A DNA stretch of 32,486 nucleotides, taken from positions 1-32,486 of the forward strand of contig CAYFJO010000078.1 in NCBI GenBank assembly GCA_964343305.1, written 5' to 3'. Source of the DNA: CAYFJO01 sp964343305. Lineage in GTDB: Bacteria > Planctomycetota > Planctomycetia > Pirellulales > Pirellulaceae. Both the position numbers and the translations under genes were made by a program. This document shows, piece by piece, positions 15,512 through 23,616 of this stretch. The notes beneath the pieces are model-generated. The model worked only from the letters and a program-made list of their open reading frames with translations. It ran no database searches and had not been told where the DNA came from. How positions within the stretch are numbered: position 1 is the first letter of the stretch; each line of letters starts with the position of its first letter.

Positions 15512-16810
15512 ATGAAACATCTTTTCATCTCTCTGTCGCTCGCCATCGTTTTTCAGCATTCTAGTTTTGCCCAACGAGCCGGCGAGCAAGTCGTGGTGAT
15601 CGCTGAGCAAGCGCCCCTCAAATCCGGAGCCGACGTCCGCGCGCAACTCGACCGCGGAACCGTTCTGCTGGTACGCGACGTGAATGACGTGTGGCTGAAA
15701 GTGCGATTCCACGGAATCACCGGTTGGGTTTACGCCCCACAGGTGATTCCCGCCGATGACGCGATCGACTATTTTTCCCGGCGCATTTCCAGCCGGCCTC
15801 GTCCCGACGACTTTGTTTTACGAGCCAAAGCGTGGAATGCCGCGGGTGGATATCGGTCGGCGATCGACGACTGTAATACGGCGATCCGGCTGAGAACAAA
15901 CTATGCATTGGCTTATGCAGAACGCGGCTGGTCGCAGTACGCTCTTGGCGAGCACCAGAAAGCGGTCGATGATCTGTCGCAAGCCATCCGGCTGAACCCG
16001 CGCGACGACGGTTCTTACAACAACCGTGGTCTGGCCTGGCAAGCACTGGGCAATCGCGAAAAAGCGCTGGAAGATTTTAATCATGCGATTCACATGAACG
16101 GAAATGAGCCCGTGCGATACGTCAACCGAGGTATTCTCCTTTCCAGCAACGGTGCTTACGAGGGAGCGCTGATCGACTTTGACAAGGCTCTCAAATTGGA
16201 CCCCGCCGATGTCGTGGCCCTTGCCGAGCGGGCGCACGTCTTGCAGTCCAACGGCGAAGTCGCAAAAGCCATGGACGACATGAACGAGGCCCTGCGGTTG
16301 GATCCAAACCGTGTCGAATCGTACCTGAAACGCGGCGAACTGTGGTCACTGAGCGGCGATTTGGACAAAGCTTTGGGAGACATCGATGCCGCGGTCAAAC
16401 TGAGTCCGGACAATGTCAACGCACGAGTCCCGCGGGCAATCGTGTTGCGCAAGAAAGGCGATTACGAGGAGGCCCTTGTGGAGTATTCAAGTTTGGCGAC
16501 AAGCAATCCAACGGACGAATACATCTTGTCCAGCTTCGCGTGGTTTCGAGCTGTGTGTCCCGACGAGAAATTCCGTGATGGCAGCGAGGCGGTCACGCTG
16601 GCCACCAAGGCCTGCGAATTGACCGAGTGGAAGTCGCCAGCCAATCTTGACATCCTGGCCACCGCGTACGCCGAAGCGGGCGATTTCCAAAAGGCGATCG
16701 AATGGCAAGAGAAAACGCTGGAACTGTTGGGCGAAGATGCGGACGATGACGTTCGCGCCAGGCTGGCACTGTTCAAATCGAACAAACCATATCGAGAGCA
16801 ACTCGATTGA
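15512..16810 (+). CDS. Secreted SH3-TPR protein
   Basis: 432 residues. The ATG at 15512 has AAGGG six bases upstream; a TTG two codons earlier is rejected. A signal peptide (KHLFISLSLAIVFQHSSFAQ) is followed by a bacterial SH3-type domain at about residues 25-80 (VIAEQAPLKSGADVRAQLDRG, with VWLKVRFHGITGWVY). From about residue 100 there are eight or more TPR units, for example ALAYAERGWSQYALGEHQKA, GSYNNRGLAWQALGN and PVRYVNRGILLSSNGAYEGA. The C-terminal part is a less regular TPR. Such proteins are periplasmic scaffolds; a role in cell-envelope assembly is possible, but no partner is evident. Flanked by intergenic gaps, so probably monocistronic. Confidence 0.9.
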   Translation: MKHLFISLSLAIVFQHSSFAQRAGEQVVVIAEQAPLKSGADVRAQLDRGTVLLVRDVNDVWLKVRFHGITGWVYAPQVIPADDAIDYFSRRISSRPRPDDFVLRAKAWNAAGGYRSAIDDCNTAIRLRTNYALAYAERGWSQYALGEHQKAVDDLSQAIRLNPRDDGSYNNRGLAWQALGNREKALEDFNHAIHMNGNEPVRYVNRGILLSSNGAYEGALIDFDKALKLDPADVVALAERAHVLQSNGEVAKAMDDMNEALRLDPNRVESYLKRGELWSLSGDLDKALGDIDAAVKLSPDNVNARVPRAIVLRKKGDYEEALVEYSSLATSNPTDEYILSSFAWFRAVCPDEKFRDGSEAVTLATKACELTEWKSPANLDILATAYAEAGDFQKAIEWQEKTLELLGEDADDDVRARLALFKSNKPYREQLD

Positions 16811-17050
16811 GTTGCGTCAATCGTTAGAATCTTCCTCAATTCTAAAACCACTCAGAATGGAAGGCGCGGCGCCGCCCATTCGCATACGTTGTGTGCCACA
16901 AGGACAAATGATTGATGACATCCAGCAACTTGCGGTGGCCGCCGACGAGCTTCGCGGCAAACGCGTTGTCATAACTAGGAACCAGTCCCGGTTTTGGGAT
17001 AGGCTCTAAGTCTGGCCCGAAATGAGGACACGATCCGAGTTCTGAGCCCT

Positions 17051-18139
17051 TTATTTCAAGCGAAACGAGCGAACGAAAGCTTCGCTTTCCCGCGTTGGGG
17101 CGTTGCTGCTTGGTTTGGCCCACGTGACTTGGTAGACGCGCAGGTCGATCATGATGATGCGAGCGTGAATTCCCACGGGCAGTCCTTCTCGTCGACCGGC
17201 GATGAGGAATTCGTGGCCGGTTTCTTCGCCGAGGTCGAATCCGACTTCTCTTGTCCGTGCGCCGCTCCACGACTTTGCATAGGCTGCCAGGATGCCTTCC
17301 AGCGTGTCGTCTCGGTTGATGCCAACCGAATCGGGGGGCAAGTCGAAATACGTTACATCAAACGCGCTCCCATCGGCCAAACCGCATGATTCATGAAAGA
17401 CCTTGATCGTTCCCGCTTTCGTTTTGGTTGTTTCTTCTGAGGTCTCGACCGAACCAGGCATCTGGATAACAAAACCACCAGTGGCCGAAGAATGCTCTTT
17501 CCAAGCAACCGGCGCCGGTTGCACGGGAGTCGGGGGAGCGGTGTCAGACGATGTGCTTGCGCCATCATCGGAAGCAGGCGATGAGGTCGAACTGGTTGGG
17601 TTCGGCACGGTTTGAAATTGCGATTCTTTTGGAGCGGTCGAATTTGCTTTGGCTTGCGGTGCGGGATTCGATTCGAGCGCTTTCCAAATCACGACGCCGA
17701 TGATGAACAACGCCAACAAGCTGCCACCGACGGCGCTGGCGATCATGATCGACCGATCGTTCGAACCGCGCGAAGATCCGCTGGGTTGTTGCCAAGACGA
17801 ACCGCTGGACATCGATGGCAACCCGCCGCTTGGCCAGGCGGACTCGTTGGCCAAAACATCATCGAGTCCCGCATCCATCAAACCGGCTTGAGCACCAACT
17901 TCCGGAAAAGGAACGGTGATGCCAGTGTTGCAAGCAGGACATGCGACCGTCTGTCCCGCAAGGGACGCGTCCGCTTCAAAACGCTGGCCACACTGACACG
18001 AAGCGACGATGCCCGCGGATGGACTAACGGGCACGGTGATAGGTTTTCTACATGATGGACAGCTCACTTGTTGCCCGGAAAGATCCGGCGTTGCCGCAAA
18101 TCGGCCACCACAGTTCGAACACAAGGTTTCAATAGACAT
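17051..18139 (-). CDS. Zinc-ribbon membrane protein with extracytoplasmic domain
   Basis: 362 residues. Two tandem zinc-ribbon motifs lie at the N-terminus: Cys7/Cys10 with Cys27/Cys30, and Cys48/Cys50 with Cys67/Cys70, each followed by ITVP, the usual pattern of MJ0042-type ribbons in planctomycetes. A linker rich in Ser, Gly and Gln leads to a single membrane segment at about 131-154 (IMIASAVGGSLLALFIIGVV), then a Pro/Ser/Thr-rich linker to about 215. The C-terminal domain (WKEHSSATGGFVIQMPGSVE to the end at VRSFRLK) resembles small lipoprotein-type sensor domains, ending in an Arg-Ser-Phe strand. It probably senses something at the envelope; partners unknown. Gaps on both sides contain no obvious gene. 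Confidence 0.85.
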   Translation of the reverse strand: MSIETLCSNCGGRFAATPDLSGQQVSCPSCRKPITVPVSPSAGIVASCQCGQRFEADASLAGQTVACPACNTGITVPFPEVGAQAGLMDAGLDDVLANESAWPSGGLPSMSSGSSWQQPSGSSRGSNDRSIMIASAVGGSLLALFIIGVVIWKALESNPAPQAKANSTAPKESQFQTVPNPTSSTSSPASDDGASTSSDTAPPTPVQPAPVAWKEHSSATGGFVIQMPGSVETSEETTKTKAGTIKVFHESCGLADGSAFDVTYFDLPPDSVGINRDDTLEGILAAYAKSWSGARTREVGFDLGEETGHEFLIAGRREGLPVGIHARIIMIDLRVYQVTWAKPSSNAPTRESEAFVRSFRLK

Positions 18140-18412
18140 TCAACGGAACTCGTACACCAATGCGATTTCGGTTGATACCATTCTAACGAAAACATACCGT
18201 TTGTTATCCCGCTAGCGAGGCAAATGAATCTTGCTAGCGATGCGTTGCAGTCGCCAAAACTGGCTTGACACGTCTCTTGAAATGTCCAAAATCCACTCCG
18301 ACTCACATTGATCCACGGTCGTTGCTGCGAATAGGAAGTTCGGGCATCGCCACTTTCCTACCTCCGATCACTGGCCCCGCGCCGTGTTCCCACGCAAGGA
18401 TGCAACCGGAAC

Positions 18413-19945
18413 ATGTACTCTACCCTGCCTCACGCCGGCGCAATTCGCTTGCGCGACGTTTTTCCTTCCGCTCAATTCTTTGCCGGACGCGATGTCAAAT
18501 TCACGTCCTGTTGCAGTGACGCCAAGGCTTGCCGGCCCGGCGATTTGTTCGTGGCGATGGAAATGCCCGACCAGGACGGGCATGCTCAAGCGTTTCAAGC
18601 CGTTGCCCGCGGTGCGATCGGTGTGTTGGCCGAACGCGTGTTGCCCGTGGGTGTGCCTGTGTGTGTTGTCGATGATACACGCGAAGCGTACGGCCGCGTG
18701 TGCCACGAATTGCTGGGACATCCGGGTCGGAACATGACGCTGATGGGCGTTACCGGGACAAGTGGTAAAACGACAACGGCCTTCTTGCTGAAGTCCATTT
18801 TACACGCATCTCAGCAAATGACAGGCATCACTAGCACGTTGGGTTATGACGACGGCTTTGAATCGGCCAGCATGACTCAGACGACGCCTCAGCCGCCGCA
18901 GATGGCCAAATGGCTCGCACGCATGTCGGCCAACGGCTGTTCGCACGCGGTGATCGAAGCGACGAGCCAAGGGCTGGCCCAACGACGATTGGCCGCTCTC
19001 GAACTCGACGCGGCGGTGATTACGAATATCAATCGCGACCATCTCGACTATCACAATACGGTGCAAGCCTATCGCAAGGCAAAGGCTCGGCTGCTGCAAC
19101 ACCTGAAGCCGGAAGGGTTCGCGATTGTGAATGCCGATGATCCGGCGAGTTTGGAATTGCTGTCGAAAATCGATCACCCAACTTTGACGTACGGCGTTCG
19201 CGCGCCGGCAGAGATTACGGCCACGATCGTCGAACGGTATCGCAGCGAGCAGACGTTCTTGTTGTGTGCCGGGAGTGACACAATTCCCGTGCGAACGCGG
19301 ATGATTGGGAATCATCACGTGTCGAACTGCCTGGCTGCCGCGTCGGCCGGATTGGTGTTGGGAATCGACCTGCCGACCATTGTCCGAGGGCTGGAACAAG
19401 TTGAAGCGATACCCGGGCGGCTGGAGCGCATCGAATGTGGGCAGCCGTTTGGCGTGTTCGTCGACGAGTCCCATACGCCCGATGCGTTGAAGGCAAGTTT
19501 ACGGGCGCTAAGGCAGGTGACCGAAGGCCGTCTCATCTGTGTCTATGGTGCGGATGCCGAACGCGACCCGGCGATGCGGCCACTCGTTGGGCACGTCGTG
19601 GAACGCGGCGCGGACGTCAGCGTTATCACGAGCGACAATCCACGCTCGGACGAGCCGTTGCAGATTGCCCATGACATTTTGGATGGATATGACAAAGCCA
19701 GCCGGGCTCAAATCATGCCCGATCGTTTCAAGGCGATCCAATGGGCGCTGGAGCAAGCTGGTACGGGGGACACGGTTGTGATCGCGGGCAAAGGCGATCG
19801 TCAAGTTCAAGTGATCGACGGCACGAAGTACCACTTTGACGACTGCGAGGTCGCTCGCAATTGGTTGTACGAAGTTGGGGCCAACGTCGATTATTCCCCG
19901 GCAGCACAGCCGACTCATTTGAAGATTTTTGATCCCATCGCATGA
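18413..19945 (+). CDS. murE: MurE-like Mur ligase (divergent)
   Basis: 510 residues, close to MurE length; MurE adds the third amino acid to UDP-MurNAc-L-Ala-D-Glu. N-terminal RPGDLFVAM with DGHAQAFQAV, ATP loop GVTGTSGKTTT (112-122), TNINRDHLDYH (204-214), the carbamylated-type Lys224 in AYRKAKARL, and SDNPRSDEP (408-415), whose DNPR is the diaminopimelate-type motif, are all present. Four usual motifs are changed: S-S-H becomes T-S-Q (184-186), D-Y-A-H-T-P-D becomes DESHTPD (351-357), the GG/CGGDRD element becomes GADAERD (379-385), and GKGHE becomes GKGDR (459-463), removing the Glu that binds the amino acid. So it may be a paralogue with altered substrate rather than the housekeeping MurE. 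A MurF-like gene follows after a palindrome. Confidence 0.85.
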   Translation: MYSTLPHAGAIRLRDVFPSAQFFAGRDVKFTSCCSDAKACRPGDLFVAMEMPDQDGHAQAFQAVARGAIGVLAERVLPVGVPVCVVDDTREAYGRVCHELLGHPGRNMTLMGVTGTSGKTTTAFLLKSILHASQQMTGITSTLGYDDGFESASMTQTTPQPPQMAKWLARMSANGCSHAVIEATSQGLAQRRLAALELDAAVITNINRDHLDYHNTVQAYRKAKARLLQHLKPEGFAIVNADDPASLELLSKIDHPTLTYGVRAPAEITATIVERYRSEQTFLLCAGSDTIPVRTRMIGNHHVSNCLAAASAGLVLGIDLPTIVRGLEQVEAIPGRLERIECGQPFGVFVDESHTPDALKASLRALRQVTEGRLICVYGADAERDPAMRPLVGHVVERGADVSVITSDNPRSDEPLQIAHDILDGYDKASRAQIMPDRFKAIQWALEQAGTGDTVVIAGKGDRQVQVIDGTKYHFDDCEVARNWLYEVGANVDYSPAAQPTHLKIFDPIA

Positions 19946-19958
19946 TGGTTGCCATTCT

Positions 19959-20031
19959 GTAGGACGGATTGCTAATCCGTCCGTTTACATTGCGTGCTTC
20001 AAGCGATGGACGGATTAGCAATCCGTCCTAC
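19959..20031. repeat. Double palindrome between the two Mur-type genes
   Basis: Two 24-bp arms (19959-19982 and 20008-20031) are perfect inverted copies of one another, and each arm is itself a hairpin (GGACGGATT with loop GCT or AGC). The element ends 8 bp before the MurF-like start codon. It is a REP-like repeat and could stabilise or attenuate the transcript. Confidence 0.8.
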
Positions 20032-20039
20032 TGAAGATA

Positions 20040-21530
20040 ATGAACGATCTTTGTTTGCGAGATCTTACCGAACTGATCGGCGGCGAGTTGCGGCTCGGTG
20101 CCATGCCGCCGCTTGGCGGCCAATTCGAGCCGGTACATCGCTTCGTTGCCGACAGCCGCATTGTGCAAGAAGGCGACTTGTTTTGGGGATTGACTGGCGA
20201 CAACCACGACGGTTCGCACTTTGCCGAAGACGCATTCTTGCGAGGGGCGGCGGGTGCGGTTGTTTCAGGACGTACGCTGGAACCCTTGCCCGGCAAATAC
20301 TCCATTCAAGTGCCAGACACACGTTGTGCGCTATGGCAAGTCGCGGTCGCGTCGCGCGAATCGTTTGAAGGATCGATCATTTCGGTGGCCGGTGGCCAGA
20401 GCAAGTCGACGACGTCTCGCATGATCGACGCGGTTTTGGGAGCGAAATTGACCGGCCACGCATTTGATGTCCCAGACGAGGACGCGTTGCCATTGGCGCT
20501 GGCCCAGTTGAATTCGAACGCCGATTACGCGGTTTTCGAGTTGCCGGCGGTCGACGTCGATTCGCCGCTCGAAACCAGTCGTCCGCAGATCGGTGTCGTG
20601 ACCGATTTAGGCAGTGGACCGTTTTTGCGCGCAGGCGCTGACATCACAGCATGGCATGCGTCCCAGCGATTGCTTGATTCGTTGCCCGAAGAGGGCTGGG
20701 CGATTATCAACGGCGACGATGTGGCGCTAAGACGAATGGCGATTGAATCGAACGTGCCGGTCATTCGAGTCGGACGTGGCACAGACTGCGATCTTCGAGC
20801 AGAGTCGGTGTTCTGCGATGGCTCGCAGATTTGGATCACCGTCGACAAGGATCGCTTTCGTTTGCCCACGGCTTGTCGGCATCACGTGCCAGCAGCCATG
20901 GCGGCGATTGCCATCGGGCGGGTGTTCGATTTGCCTTCCACGGAAATCGCGTCTGGCCTGGAACGATTTGCCGCGATCCCGCGTCAGTGCCAGGCGATCG
21001 ATGGTGGCCGGTTCGTCGTAATTGACGATACTTTGGATTCTGGTTCGGATTCGCTCAGGATGGCCTTGGCACACCTGCGCGATTTTGTTAAAAGCCGCTC
21101 ACGAGTTTTGGTACTCGACGAATCGCCCAGCGAGACACATTGGCCGGACGACACTCGACGCAAACTCGGCGAATTACTTGTCACACAATTTGGCTTTGAG
21201 TTGGTGGTTCTCAGCGGTCGTTCGGCCGACATCACAGCTCAGGCGGCCATCAACACAGGAATGCCAAGCGATCGCATTTTGGTTTCGTCGGATCCAGATG
21301 AAATTGAAAAGTGGTTAGTCGATCGACTTGGCGAGGGTGATGTGGTCTTGGTCAAAGGAAATACAAAACTTGCTTGTTGTCTTGTTGAACGCTTGTCCCG
21401 CATTGCGAGCGAGCAACAAGGACCTGTTGATTTGAATTGCACGGGTGACTCAGCTCGTGGTTATACATTTGAGGCTTTGCCGTTTGCGTCAGTTTTGCGG
21501 GAAACGGACGCATCCCTCCCTCCTGGGTAG
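20040..21530 (+). CDS. MurF-like protein with degenerate active site
   Basis: 496 residues with the three-domain layout of MurF, which joins D-Ala-D-Ala to the UDP-MurNAc-tripeptide. Recognisable pieces are VADSRIVQEGDLFWGLTGDN (37-56), INGDD (223-227), RHHVPAAMAAIAIG (280-293), VIDDTLDSGSDSLRMAL (327-343) and VVLVKGNTKLACCLVE (435-450). The ATP loop is damaged: SVAGGQSKST (115-124) has Ser where the Gly before the Lys should be. The usual E-x-G after it is ELP, the N-I-x-x-A-H segment reads TDLGSGPF, and the carbamylated Lys region reads WHASQRLL. Catalysis seems doubtful, so it may be a structural or regulatory partner of the MurE-like protein. The ribosome binding site is weak (GAAGATA), and a palindrome abuts it. 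Confidence 0.75.
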   Translation: MNDLCLRDLTELIGGELRLGAMPPLGGQFEPVHRFVADSRIVQEGDLFWGLTGDNHDGSHFAEDAFLRGAAGAVVSGRTLEPLPGKYSIQVPDTRCALWQVAVASRESFEGSIISVAGGQSKSTTSRMIDAVLGAKLTGHAFDVPDEDALPLALAQLNSNADYAVFELPAVDVDSPLETSRPQIGVVTDLGSGPFLRAGADITAWHASQRLLDSLPEEGWAIINGDDVALRRMAIESNVPVIRVGRGTDCDLRAESVFCDGSQIWITVDKDRFRLPTACRHHVPAAMAAIAIGRVFDLPSTEIASGLERFAAIPRQCQAIDGGRFVVIDDTLDSGSDSLRMALAHLRDFVKSRSRVLVLDESPSETHWPDDTRRKLGELLVTQFGFELVVLSGRSADITAQAAINTGMPSDRILVSSDPDEIEKWLVDRLGEGDVVLVKGNTKLACCLVERLSRIASEQQGPVDLNCTGDSARGYTFEALPFASVLRETDASLPPG

Positions 21531-21540
21531 GAGCAACATA

Positions 21541-21685
21541 GCTTGCCGGGCCAACGGCTTCTGGGTCAGCCGTTCCGACAAGTGCTTCACGGCAGAGTCT
21601 AATACTGAGCACCAGGGCGGTGGACGCCGCCCTGGTGCCAGGGAACACGAAAGCGGACGCCCCGGTGGTGTCCGCTTTCTTTTTT
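21541..21685 (+). ncRNA. Candidate structured RNA ending in an intrinsic terminator
   Basis: Three consecutive stems: 21553-21574 (AACGGCT/AGCCGTT), 21609-21638 (12-bp perfect GCACCAGGGCGG stem with 6-base loop), and the terminator at 21649-21685. This is more structure than a terminator needs and could be a short regulatory RNA or a 3'-UTR product of the MurF-like gene. It matches no RNA family I know. The whole gap 21531-21837 holds no convincing protein-coding frame. Confidence 0.4.
21649..21685 (+). terminator. Rho-independent terminator
   Basis: GAAAGCGGAC (21649-21658) pairs perfectly with GTCCGCTTTC (21670-21679), and six T follow. It should end transcription of the Mur-type genes before the secreted protein at 21838. 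Confidence 0.9.
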
Positions 21686-21837
21686 GTGCGCCGTGCGAGC
21701 GCGGTTCAGGTCCACGTGTATTGGCGCGGCTGTTAGAACCCCTATATTTCGACCAAGCGTTACGCGACTGGCTGCGGGCGACGATTTTCGTCGATCCGAA
21801 TATTATATTGCGTTCAACCCCGACGGAATGAAAGACA

Positions 21838-22749
21838 ATGCCGATGCGCCGTTTTGCGTCTCTTTGCTTATGCCTGATTTTCGCGTGTAGCCACGTTGCG
21901 TGGTCAGGTGGTGTTTCGCTGGATGGCGAACGACCGCTGGTGTCGCATGCCGGTGGTGCCGTTGAATTACGAGCACCTCGAAGTTGGTACGTAAACGAAT
22001 CGCCATATGGCCGCGAGATTCGCTTGCTGCTGACGCCCAACCCGATCAATATCCGGAACCAGTCATTGACCGACGGCATGTGGTTGGTTGTACATGCCTC
22101 GGACCGTACAAACACGCTAAGCCTCGATCAAATGAAGTTATCGCTTGCAGAACGAATCAGTGCAATGAACGGGCAGGCGAAACCAGTGGGTGAGCCGCGG
22201 ATGCTGAAAATCGGTGGCCAACGTGCGATTCAACAAGAGTTTTCGATCAGCCAACGACCCGGTGAAATCACGAATGCGTTCCGGGGATTTCATTGCTTTG
22301 TCGCGGCATCTTTTGGCGCGATCGAGATTCACGCAATCGCCCCGAGTTCGTCTTTCGAGCGTCGCCAACGAACTTTCCAGCAAATCCTCGCCGACCTACG
22401 CTTGCAACAACCAACTCGAAGATTCGATCAACTGACAAGCTCCGCGCAGGACGCAAGGTCAATACTTGGTTCGTGGAAATCGTATCGCAGTCGAATTCGG
22501 TTGTCGGACACTGGGCGAATCGCCATCATCACGGATGCTTCATCGCCCAGGCGCGGCGAGTTTACATCCGTGGACAATTCCCAAACGGTCAAGCCGCTAA
22601 CCGGCACGTTCGAAGCGCGCGGTGATCTGCTGTTTGTCACTTGGGACGATGGCAGTCGTTTGAACTTTCGCTGGCGATCGAGCGGACCAACGTTATTGTT
22701 GACGGATCACGACGGCCAGATCAGCCAACTGCGGCGCATCTTTGAGTAG
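21838..22749 (+). CDS. Secreted protein of unknown function, 303 aa
   Basis: Signal peptide MRRFASLCLCLIFACSHVAW then mature sequence from about residue 24. The first half (VELRAPRSWYVNESPYGREI to AIAPSSSFERRQRTFQQIL) resembles the small PsbP/LpqN-like domains of exported proteins. The second half (about 210-303, ILGSWKSYRSRIRLSDTGRI to LLLTDHDGQISQLRRI) is a beta-rich lipocalin-like domain with a leading GSWK, similar in layout to TIGR03067-type folds. No enzyme motif. It is separated from the Mur-type genes by a terminator and runs 8 bp ahead of the dehydrogenase gene, so they are probably one transcript. The ATG two codons in is an alternative start. Confidence 0.75.
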   Translation: MPMRRFASLCLCLIFACSHVAWSGGVSLDGERPLVSHAGGAVELRAPRSWYVNESPYGREIRLLLTPNPINIRNQSLTDGMWLVVHASDRTNTLSLDQMKLSLAERISAMNGQAKPVGEPRMLKIGGQRAIQQEFSISQRPGEITNAFRGFHCFVAASFGAIEIHAIAPSSSFERRQRTFQQILADLRLQQPTRRFDQLTSSAQDARSILGSWKSYRSRIRLSDTGRIAIITDASSPRRGEFTSVDNSQTVKPLTGTFEARGDLLFVTWDDGSRLNFRWRSSGPTLLLTDHDGQISQLRRIFE

Positions 22750-22757
22750 AGGTTTGC

Positions 22758-23534
22758 ATGTCCACATCGCCGGTTGCAATCGTCACGGGATCTTCGCGAG
22801 GAATCGGCCGATCCATTGCAATCAGGCTTGGCGAGCAAGGCTACGCGGTCGTCATAAACTCGGTCTCTTCGCTCGTGGCGGCCGAAGAAGTTGCTAGGGA
22901 AATTGAAAACAAAGGCAGTCAAGCCATTGCCGTGCAAGCCAACGTGGGATTGGCCGACGGACGCAGCCGGCTGATCGAGTCGGCGTTAGATTCGTTTGGC
23001 CGCCTGGACGTGCTTGTGAACAACGCGGGCATCACGTCACAAGGCCGCAAAGACTTGCTCGAAGCCACCGAAGATTCGTGGGACGTTGTGTTCGATACGA
23101 ATCTCAAGGGAGCGTTTTTTCTTTCGCAGATGTCCGCCAATACGATGATCGACCTGATTGGCCAAGGCACGGTCACGCGTGGCACGATCATCAACATTTC
23201 ATCCATCTCGGCCTACGCAGTTTCAACGAATCGCGCCGATTACTGCATGACCAAAGCGGCAATGCAAATGATGACGTGGCTGTTTGCCGACCGGTTGGCC
23301 GAAGAGAATATCCCCGTCTTCGAAATCTGTCCGGGGGTGATCGAAAGCGACATGACGGCACCCGTCAAAGAAAAATACGACACGCTGATCGCCGAAGGAC
23401 TAGCTCCCATGCGCCGCTGGGGCAAACCGGAAGACGTAGCCAACGCGGTTTCCTTGCTGGTATCGGGTGACATGAGTTTCTGCACGGGGCAGCGAATCAA
23501 CATCGACGGTGGCTTTCACATTCGGCGGCTCTAG
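22758..23534 (+). CDS. Short-chain dehydrogenase/reductase
   Basis: 258 residues, classical SDR. Nucleotide-binding TGSSRGIG at residues 10-17, NNAG at 88-91, and the catalytic Ser149 with Tyr162-x-x-x-Lys166 in DYCMTKAAMQ. A C-terminal GQRINIDGGFHI closes the fold as in FabG-type 3-oxoacyl-ACP reductases, its likely automatic annotation. The substrate is not evident; the neighbours suggest sugar or amino-acid metabolism rather than fatty acids. AGAGGT lies 7 bases before the ATG, and the gene starts 8 bp after the previous stop. Confidence 0.9.
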   Translation: MSTSPVAIVTGSSRGIGRSIAIRLGEQGYAVVINSVSSLVAAEEVAREIENKGSQAIAVQANVGLADGRSRLIESALDSFGRLDVLVNNAGITSQGRKDLLEATEDSWDVVFDTNLKGAFFLSQMSANTMIDLIGQGTVTRGTIINISSISAYAVSTNRADYCMTKAAMQMMTWLFADRLAEENIPVFEICPGVIESDMTAPVKEKYDTLIAEGLAPMRRWGKPEDVANAVSLLVSGDMSFCTGQRINIDGGFHIRRL

Positions 23535-23582
23535 GGGTTGAGGCAGTCCCCTCGCTTGCGCGGCGGGCTTCAATGACTTAAA

Positions 23583-23616
23583 ATGTTGGGTTTCCAACTT
23601 TGTGGAAGCCTAACAT
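23583..23616 (+). promoter_or_regulatory. RNA hairpin covering the dgcN start
   Basis: A 14-bp stem (23583-23596 with 23603-23616, two G-U pairs) and a 6-base loop. The 3' arm contains the GGAAG ribosome binding site (23604-23608) and the first two bases of the ATG at 23615, so the folded RNA would block initiation. It may set a translational switch or make translation depend on ribosomes arriving from upstream. Confidence 0.5.

Noticed and set aside
16811..17050. Protein-like minus-strand reading in the gap beyond the 3' end of the zinc-ribbon gene (for example KLLDVINHLSLWHTTYANG)
   Set aside because: No start, no family and no support from context; possibly a relic, but not enough to annotate.
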